From: Nitrospiraceae bacterium
GTDB lineage: Bacteria; Nitrospirota; Thermodesulfovibrionia; Thermodesulfovibrionales; Dissulfurispiraceae
NCBI GenBank assembly: GCA_003170655.1
Contig: PMYY01000150.1
Span: forward strand, 22,558-40,852
DNA length: 18,295 nucleotides
Direction: 5' to 3'
This document shows positions 13,474-18,295 of the stretch, one piece after another; the first letter of the stretch is position 1, and each line of letters opens with the position of its first letter. Below the pieces are notes generated by a model, which worked only from the letters and a program-made list of their open reading frames with translations, was not told the DNA's origin and searched no databases. The position numbers and the translations under genes are program-made.

Positions 13474-15046
13474 ACCGTTCTCTGATAAGCAGCAAATAAA
13501 AGCGTTCATAAACGCTGCGCAATACATTGCTGGCCTGACATCCGGCCAGGATATTTGGGAGGAAGCCGGAAAGGTCCTGCTCAGATTTTTCGATGCTGAC
13601 TTTGCCGCCTTCGGACGTTATGACACCGATGGGAATATAGATATCGGTTACCGGTTATTTTCGGACGACGCTGCGTCAGTGCTACTGACGGAACAGGAGC
13701 TGAAAACGGCGGTCAGGGACGTCTTCGAGAGCGGATTTCTCACCTTCGTTTCGCTTCCATACGACCCGCCGATCACAGTGGCTTTCTTTCCTGTACTCCA
13801 CCAAAATAGAGTTGTCTCTGTTATGCTTGTAGGGCACTTGGCGGACAAGCAGATGGAAAAAAACATGCTTGATCTGTACCTCGCGGCGGCTGGTCTAATC
13901 GGGTCGACTTACTCGCGAAACATGTCAGCGATGGCCGTCCTCCAAGCAAAGGAAGATTGGGAGCGCACCTTTGAGACCGTGCCGGATATGATTGCCTTGC
14001 TCGATCTCAAATATCATATCGTCCGTGCGAATAAAGCCATGGCTGCCGGATCAGGTTTGACCTCGGAGCAATGCATCGGTGGGATCTGTTATCGTACATT
14101 TCAATGTGGCTACGAAGTGCCGTCCAACTGTCCGTACACAAAACTCCTGGCTGACGGCTTGGAACACACGGCCGAGATATACCATGATCGATTGCATCGG
14201 TATTTTTTTGTGAGTGTGTCACCGTTGAAGGATAAGGACGGCAAGCTTTCGGGGGGGGTCTATGTGGCCCGTGACATCACCGAGCGCAAGCGGGCCGAAG
14301 ACGAAATCAGAAGGCTGAATGCCGAACTGGAGGAGCGCGTTTTAGAGCGGACCGCCCAACTCACGGCTGCCAACCAGGAACTGGAGGCCTTTGCATATTC
14401 GGTTTCCCATGATCTTCGAGCCCCGTTGAGACATATGGCCGGCTTCGCCAAATTACTCCAAAAAAGGATCGAAGGCCTGCCCGATGAAAAGAACATCCAC
14501 TATACAAACATGATTGAAGGTGCGGCTAAAAGGATGGGGATGCTCATAGATGATCTTCTCTTTTTTTCCCGCACGGGCCGCGTCGAGATGCGGAAGGTGG
14601 AATTCAGTATGAAAGGGCTTATGCTCGATTCCATCGGGGACCTAGGGGATGAGACAGGGGGGCGCGACATTTCGTGGGACATAGGCGAACTGCCCTCAGT
14701 ATGGGGCGATCCATCTCTGCTGAAACTGGTGTGTGACAACCTCTTCTCCAACGCAATTAAATTCACGCGCACTCGGCCAAGGGCTGAAATCAGGATCGGC
14801 TGCAAAGAGGACGGGGATGAATTTATATTTTTTGTCAGGGACAACGGTGTTGGTTTCGATATGGGAAATGTCGACAGACTCTTTGGGGTCTTCCACCGCC
14901 TCCATAGTCAGGACGAATTTGAAGGAACCGGTATCGGCCTTGCCAATGTCAGGCGAATCATATCGCGACATGGCGGGAGGACCTGGGCCGAAGGTTCTAC
15001 GGAGGAAGGTGCTGCATTTTACTTTACCCTCCCCAAAACAAGATAA
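13466..15046 (+). CDS. Soluble GAF-PAS sensor histidine kinase
   Basis: A 526-residue cytoplasmic kinase with no membrane segment. A GAF-like domain (about 10-150) is followed by a PAS domain (about 163-275) that contains four clustered cysteines (203, 208, 214, 222), a coiled coil (about 276-306), the HisKA helix with phospho-accepting His315 (YSVSHDLRAPLRHM), and a HATPase domain with N-box DNLFSNAIKF, DNGVGFD and GTGIGLANV. ATG 13466 overlaps the activator stop and has AAAGG just before it; the upstream-extended frame lies inside the activator gene. No response regulator is adjacent. The overlap with the corrinoid cassette suggests it senses the methyl donor, redox state or cofactor state. 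The cysteines could bind metal, haem or react to redox, which is inference. The 125-base gap that follows holds no gene or clear terminator. Confidence 0.92.
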   Translation: MTEPFSDKQQIKAFINAAQYIAGLTSGQDIWEEAGKVLLRFFDADFAAFGRYDTDGNIDIGYRLFSDDAASVLLTEQELKTAVRDVFESGFLTFVSLPYDPPITVAFFPVLHQNRVVSVMLVGHLADKQMEKNMLDLYLAAAGLIGSTYSRNMSAMAVLQAKEDWERTFETVPDMIALLDLKYHIVRANKAMAAGSGLTSEQCIGGICYRTFQCGYEVPSNCPYTKLLADGLEHTAEIYHDRLHRYFFVSVSPLKDKDGKLSGGVYVARDITERKRAEDEIRRLNAELEERVLERTAQLTAANQELEAFAYSVSHDLRAPLRHMAGFAKLLQKRIEGLPDEKNIHYTNMIEGAAKRMGMLIDDLLFFSRTGRVEMRKVEFSMKGLMLDSIGDLGDETGGRDISWDIGELPSVWGDPSLLKLVCDNLFSNAIKFTRTRPRAEIRIGCKEDGDEFIFFVRDNGVGFDMGNVDRLFGVFHRLHSQDEFEGTGIGLANVRRIISRHGGRTWAEGSTEEGAAFYFTLPKTR

Positions 15047-15171
15047 TGATTGATTATTCGTGGAGCATGGATAAGGCAGATACAGCACGGTGGTCTATAC
15101 AAGTGGTGCACGCCGATTGTCCTTAGACGATACTTCAGTTTTTGCAGCGTCAGGGATTACTTTGAAGACAG

Positions 15172-15936
15172 CTAGGCAGTGGTATTCTTGGCTCCTGTTG
15201 ATGCGGTTTCGACCTGGCTGGCCTGTTGTTTTTTTGAGTATTCGGCTACGACCATTCTCAGATCATTTACCCGGTTCATCCAGCCGTTGAGATACTTGCC
15301 GAATCTCTGCGGCCGCAATGTCGCCAGATGGATGTAGCGCTGTTCCCGCATATGCAGATAGATATCTATATCTCCGCCGGACTGTTTCAGGAGTTTTCCG
15401 GCGGCGGCGGGGCTGTTCACATAAGTGTCGAAATGGATAGCGCTCAATGGATAAGGCAGGGTGGCGGCCCCTGATTTGACCCAAATCTTTTTATAGATCG
15501 CTTCCGCCTGTGACTTGGTAATATTCTTGACATCGTCAGTGTATCCGTATTGCCTAGCAGTCGACTGGAGAATGCCCATCTTCGATGACTCCCTGCCACC
15601 GTCCATTCTGACATAAGCTGTGCCTTCGTGCTTCATTACAACTTTCAGGATGTCTTTGAAGTCGGAGCCCGAGGACTCCCCAGTTGTTGAAGCCGACGAG
15701 GCTGGTGCCGTTGTAGCCGGCATCGGGATGATCGAATTGAAGAGGCCCTTTTTGAGGCTGATCTGCATATTACCCATTTTTGAAAAAACAGACTGAGAAT
15801 CGTTGATCTGTTTGAATGCCGCAGTGAAGGTATCGTCAAATGAATTCTTTTTTATTTTTGCGCGTGACGTGCCTGTCTTTTCCTGGGGGGTGGCGCTTTC
15901 TGTCGTCTTTCCGATCTTGACTGAATGGTGGGGCAT
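15172..15936 (-). CDS. GH108-type muramidase with peptidoglycan-binding C-terminus
   Basis: A 254-residue protein with a low-complexity N-terminal tail of about 90 residues, then a glycoside hydrolase 108-like domain: MKHEGTAYVRMDGG with Glu104 the likely acid, GILQSTARQYGY, SQAEAIYKKIW and FDTYVNSPAAAGKLL. After it comes the family's small C-terminal domain (REQRYIHLATLRPQRFGKYLNGWMNRV) and a polar tail. Such enzymes cut peptidoglycan glycan strands. There is no signal peptide or membrane helix, so export would need a phage-like holin, a flagellar-type route or lysis. The ATG at 15936 has GAGG nine bases before it. It is transcribed toward the kinase gene and stands alone; no phage genes are visible around it. 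Confidence 0.8.
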   Translation of the reverse strand: MPHHSVKIGKTTESATPQEKTGTSRAKIKKNSFDDTFTAAFKQINDSQSVFSKMGNMQISLKKGLFNSIIPMPATTAPASSASTTGESSGSDFKDILKVVMKHEGTAYVRMDGGRESSKMGILQSTARQYGYTDDVKNITKSQAEAIYKKIWVKSGAATLPYPLSAIHFDTYVNSPAAAGKLLKQSGGDIDIYLHMREQRYIHLATLRPQRFGKYLNGWMNRVNDLRMVVAEYSKKQQASQVETASTGAKNTTA

Positions 15937-15971
15937 GATGATATCCTCTCCGACGAACCGCTATTAATTTA

Positions 15972-15977
15972 ATTGTA
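15972..15977 (-). promoter_or_regulatory. Candidate -10 box for the muramidase gene
   Basis: TACAAT on the minus strand lies about 36 bases before the start codon in an AT-rich stretch. No convincing -35 box is visible at normal spacing. Confidence 0.3.
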
Positions 15978-16025
15978 GCATAGACTCATGGACTAAATAC
16001 ATGCGAAGGCATGGCAGCGACCTAA

Positions 16026-16050
16026 TAAAAACCCCCCTTTGTAAGGGGGG
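16026..16050 (-). terminator. Intrinsic terminator of the ferritin-like gene
   Basis: On the minus strand CCCCCCTT and AAGGGGGG form a perfect 8-bp stem (16043-16050 with 16032-16039) around a 3-base loop, followed by TTTTTA at 16026-16031. It lies 33 bases after the stop of the ferritin-like gene and is a textbook rho-independent terminator. Confidence 0.92.
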
Positions 16051-16082
16051 CAGGGTGATGAATCAGAGATATCAGCGGCGAT

Positions 16083-16523
16083 TTAAGGAATACCGGCGGT
16101 GATGCGATATTTGAGCTCGCTCATCCTGGTCGCCATCATCTTATGTTTCTTCTCGTCTTCGAGGATAAGTTTCAGAAGCTGCTTCGTGATGCTGTCGTGT
16201 GTCATTTCGATCGCCTTGTTAGCCATATCGATAGCTTCCTGTTCGATATCGATATGCTTGTTCAGAAGGGAAGATACGCCGGCCAGGTCGTCGGGAGAAA
16301 GCTCATAAGCCGTTTTGGTCATGCTGTCGATGATCAGCTGCAGGATTGCTGCGTGTTTTTGGGAATCGTTCCTGATCGCATTCGTCAGTGTAGTCATGAT
16401 GGGATTCTTCGCCTTTTTGAGGATCGAATCGCAGCTCTTGATGGTGGTCGCCTCGACCCCTTTCCATTTTCTTAAAAGGGTCAGCAGTTCCCGGTCTCTC
16501 TCATGTGCCTTTGGTGCAGCCAT
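16083..16523 (-). CDS. Small ferritin-like four-helix protein, function unknown
   Basis: A 146-residue all-helical, charged, soluble protein without signal peptide. I do not recognise a named family, but four predicted helices carry ferritin/rubrerythrin-like residues: Glu24 in GVEATT, Asp53 and His57 in NDSQKHAAI, Glu94/Glu96 in HIDIEQEAIDMA, and Glu124-x2-His127 in LEDEKKHKMM. The second helix has S-x-x-H where E-x-x-H would be expected, so a diiron site is possible but incomplete. A strong AAGGAGG seven bases upstream of the ATG and a dedicated terminator argue for a well-expressed single-gene unit. Roles in iron or oxygen stress are plausible guesses only. Confidence 0.8.
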   Translation of the reverse strand: MAAPKAHERDRELLTLLRKWKGVEATTIKSCDSILKKAKNPIMTTLTNAIRNDSQKHAAILQLIIDSMTKTAYELSPDDLAGVSSLLNKHIDIEQEAIDMANKAIEMTHDSITKQLLKLILEDEKKHKMMATRMSELKYRITAGIP

Positions 16524-16649
16524 GATAAAACCTCCTTATGATGTGAGTTATTTTAAAAAAGTATAGCAATAAACCGGTGACAGTCCTAGAGCGAGCGTGA
16601 GTCTTGAAAAGGGATCGATAATTTGCATAGATATAACAATGATTCATGG

Positions 16650-16962
16650 ATGATGGCGATAATCATGATTGGCGGTACTGCGGGACTGGTTCTCATTTGG
16701 GCAAACTGCGCGATGCTAAGGCTACCTTGAAAGGGTGATAAAGTCCGAGCGGCGACTAACCTCATATAGGGACGGCCGATTGATTAAAAGTTATGCCATA
16801 GCGCTTGGCCGCAGTCCCATCGGCCAAAAGGAGGGAGAAGGAGATGGACGCACCCCTGAAGGGATGTATAATATCGATTCTTGGAAGCCGGATAGTGCTT
16901 TCCATCGGGCATTGCATATCTCTTATCCCAACCTGTGTGATATTGGCGAAACGAAGCAATAA
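16650..16962 (+). pseudogene. Truncated, frameshifted L,D-transpeptidase (YkuD family)
   Basis: The stretch from GTG 16735 reads VIKSERRLTSYRDGRLIK, then VALG-like IALGRSPIG, GDGRTPEGMYNIDSW and ALHISYPN. This is the N-terminal half of a YkuD domain, the fold of L,D-transpeptidases that cross-link peptidoglycan. The reading stops at 16962, before the catalytic HG...C region, which is found in no frame downstream. Upstream, a different frame from 16650 encodes a hydrophobic segment ending in WANCAMLRLP that looks like the lost signal or lipoprotein anchor; the two frames meet near 16720-16728, so a one-base frameshift is likely. The gene is therefore judged non-functional. Expression of the 75-residue fragment alone cannot be ruled out. 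Confidence 0.7.
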
Positions 16963-17050
16963 TATGTTGCACCATATTTGACTAAATATTTCCCTAAAGC
17001 ATCCGATATTAGTTATTATATCGTGTGTTTAGTTGGATGGAAAACTAACG

Positions 17051-17470
17051 ATGAGCATATTCCCGGTCACAAATACCAAAGAACAGGCACTCAAGGCCGT
17101 AATGGAAGGACTCAACATCAAAGAAGCCGACATACAGGAATCTTTTGTTCGCTCTGGAGGACATGGGGGCCAGAACGTTAACAAGACATCCACATGCGTC
17201 TACCTTAAGCACATTCCTACCGGCATCGAAGTGAAATGCCAGAAAGAGCGCTCGCAGGCCATGAACCGCTACCATGCGCGAGTTCTTTTAGTAAAGAAGA
17301 TCGAGCAGCAGATCAAGGGGCGGCAGAGCGATGAGATACAGAGGATCGAGAAGCTAAGACGTCAAAAGCGGAAGCGTTCGAAAAGGGCTAAGGAAAAAAT
17401 GCTCGCCGACAAGGCTGCCCAAGGGGACAAAAAAAGATTAAGGGCCGCAGTATTACGGAAGGAAGAATGA
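17051..17470 (+). CDS. GGQ-domain ribosome-rescue factor (ArfB/MTRFR-like release factor homologue)
   Basis: A 139-residue class I release-factor-like protein that has the peptidyl-tRNA hydrolysis domain but no codon-recognition domains. The GGQ motif (39-41) is in VRSGGHGGQNVNKTST, followed by LKHIPTGIEVKCQKERSQAMNR, which resembles mitochondrial MTRFR (C12orf65) more than ArfB. The C-terminus from about residue 85 is a long, strongly basic helix, as in factors that enter stalled ribosomes. Expected role: releasing nascent chains from stalled ribosomes or split 50S subunits. ATG 17051 is chosen; an in-frame TTG at 17033 would add six residues. The only upstream purine signal, GGATGG, lies in the loop of a small hairpin (TTAGTT/AACTAA), which may affect translation. 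The YkgJ-like reading frame starts 16 bases later. Confidence 0.88.
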   Translation: MSIFPVTNTKEQALKAVMEGLNIKEADIQESFVRSGGHGGQNVNKTSTCVYLKHIPTGIEVKCQKERSQAMNRYHARVLLVKKIEQQIKGRQSDEIQRIEKLRRQKRKRSKRAKEKMLADKAAQGDKKRLRAAVLRKEE

Positions 17471-17486
17471 GGGGAGGAACGGTATC

Positions 17487-18295
17487 ATGCAACTGTTATG
17501 CAGTGATTGCAGCAGCAAACTGCGGCTTGTGATTGGGTGAGCAAGGGTAATCTTAAGCTGCACGTCGTGCAGCAACATCTATAATCCCCTTGACTTTCGG
17601 GAAGCCTTTGATGAGGAAACCTGGAAGATGATCCAGCGGAGGAATTGCAGCACAGGCAGTGTTTGTGAAAGGTAAGGCTGCTAGTCGTCTTCAATATCCG
17701 GAAGATGAAAAGAAGCAGCCGTGGTTGCGGCTTCTGCTCGATGCTTACGCCGTGATCGACGAAGGAGTAACATCAGGCATAAAAGAAGAGGAGAAGAAAC
17801 GCAGCATTAGACTGGCTTGCGCCAAGGGCTGCGGCAATTGCTGCACCACCCATCGGGACATCCCGGTATATCCACTCGAACTTGTAGGCATCTACTGGTT
17901 TGTCATCGAAAAGCTGCCCCACCAGGTGAAAGGCATTATTAAGAGGCAGCTCCTTGATCATCAGAAAGGGGACGCCTGCCCATTTCTTGTTGAAACTGCC
18001 TGTTCCATACATGCAATGCGCCCTGCTGCGTGCCGGCAATTCAATGTCTTTAATAAGCGCTGCGAAACAGGCGAAGACCCATATTACACGAGAAGGTCTG
18101 ATGTGCTTACACCCCGCAGCGATTACATTGACAAGGCTTTTTCTATCATGCTTCCGTTCTACGGCGTTACCGACAAAAGGCAGATCGAGAGGGCATCCAA
18201 AACCAGGCTCATCAACTCTCTCGCCCGTCCCCTGCAGCTATGCCAATGGCACGAACTGCCGGTCCGGATGGATGAATTCGAAATCGTCAACCGGC
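17487..18295 (+). pseudogene. Zinc-ribbon + YkgJ-type cysteine-cluster protein, interrupted by TGA and a frameshift (partial at right edge)
   Basis: From ATG 17487, with GGAGG nine bases before it, the frame reads MQLLCSDCSSKLRLVIG, then TGA at 17538, then continues as a second CxxC (SCTSC), PLDFREAFDEETWKMIQRR to 17642. One extra base at 17643-17644 moves the protein to the next frame, IAAQAVFVKGKAAS, which stays open to the window end. That part contains the YkgJ/UPF0153 metal-chelating pattern: ACAKGCGNCC, DACPFL, CSIHAMRPAACRQF and RCETGEDPYYTRR. Continuity of the protein across both breaks suggests a single ancestral gene. Relatives bind zinc or an Fe-S cluster; the exact function is unknown. 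It may be a true pseudogene, a sequence error, or, less likely, recoded. Confidence 0.72.
17557..17573 (+). other. Perfect 7-bp hairpin 16 bases after an in-frame TGA
   Basis: GCTGCAC and GTGCAGC pair around a GTC loop. It lies in the sequence encoding the second CxxC of the interrupted YkgJ-like gene. Position and G-first loop loosely fit a bacterial SECIS element, but the same bases are also explained as codons for Ser-Cys-Thr-Ser-Cys-Ser, and no T-run follows. Confidence 0.5.

Noticed and set aside
15067..15459. The 13-base direct repeat ATGGATAAGGCAG at 15067-15079 and 15447-15459, possible target duplication.
   Set aside because: The second copy is inside conserved muramidase coding sequence, and the intervening DNA is ordinary coding sequence with no mobile-element features.
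16524..16649. Possible small gene or RNA upstream of the ferritin-like gene.
   Set aside because: No open frame with a ribosome binding site and no stable hairpin; it most likely holds only the promoter of the ferritin-like gene.
16695..16800. GGCTACC-TTGAAA-GGGTG-ATAAAG looks like part of a c-di-GMP-I (GEMM) riboswitch, tempting given the GGDDF protein nearby.
   Set aside because: The downstream half of the would-be aptamer is fully explained as YkuD coding sequence, and the invariant GCAAACC...GACGCAAAGCC pieces do not match well. A covariance search with the c-di-GMP-I model would settle it.
17773..18039. Minus-strand frame opposite the YkgJ-like gene.
   Set aside because: The plus strand encodes the conserved cysteine cluster; the antisense frame has no recognisable features.

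Overview
The window reads as a piece of a bacterial chromosome of moderate GC content, probably from an anaerobe. Two cobamide (vitamin B12-type) gene blocks sit a few kilobases apart: one makes the cofactor and one uses it. The gene set (anaerobic lower-ligand synthesis, a corrinoid methyl-transfer cassette with a reductive activator, a GGDDF-type sensor protein, a multidomain sensor kinase) would fit Nitrospirota or the former Deltaproteobacteria. That placement is inference; no marker gene is present to prove it.

Bases 1-5932, minus strand: a tightly packed cobamide assembly operon in transcription order bzaF (ThiC-like), cobU, cobT, cobS, cobC, cobQ, the last running off the left edge. 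A plausible sigma70-type promoter leads into a well-conserved cobalamin riboswitch, a long imperfect hairpin and a clear intrinsic terminator just before bzaF. The logical reading is product feedback: cobamide binds the leader and transcription stops. The first gene looks like thiC, but its place under a B12 riboswitch and beside cobU/cobT points to BzaF, which makes 5-hydroxybenzimidazole, the lower ligand that CobT and CobS then activate and attach.

Bases 5933-10082: a divergent intergenic region carrying two abutting perfect inverted repeats precedes a plus-strand set: a membrane sensor with HAMP and a GGDDF-type GGDEF domain, a UvrD/Rep/PcrA helicase overlapping it by 4 bp through a TTG start, and an exported cyclophilin-type peptidyl-prolyl isomerase.

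Bases 10121-15046, plus strand: four overlapping or abutting genes encode a corrinoid protein, a UroD/MtaA/MtbA-like methyltransferase that lacks one expected zinc-ligand cysteine, a ferredoxin-ASKHA reductive activator of corrinoid proteins, and a soluble GAF-PAS histidine kinase. No separate substrate methyltransferase is in the operon. This is the most interesting unit in the window: a compact corrinoid methyl-transfer module apparently coupled to a sensor kinase.

Bases 15172-18295: a mixed region with a GH108-type muramidase lacking a signal peptide, a small ferritin-like protein with its own terminator, a frameshifted and truncated L,D-transpeptidase, a GGQ ribosome-rescue factor resembling mitochondrial MTRFR, and a YkgJ-type cysteine-cluster protein interrupted by one in-frame TGA and one frameshift. 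Decay or sequence error in two genes this close together suggests a degenerating segment or a poorly resolved piece of assembly. No tRNA, rRNA, CRISPR array or insertion sequence was seen.
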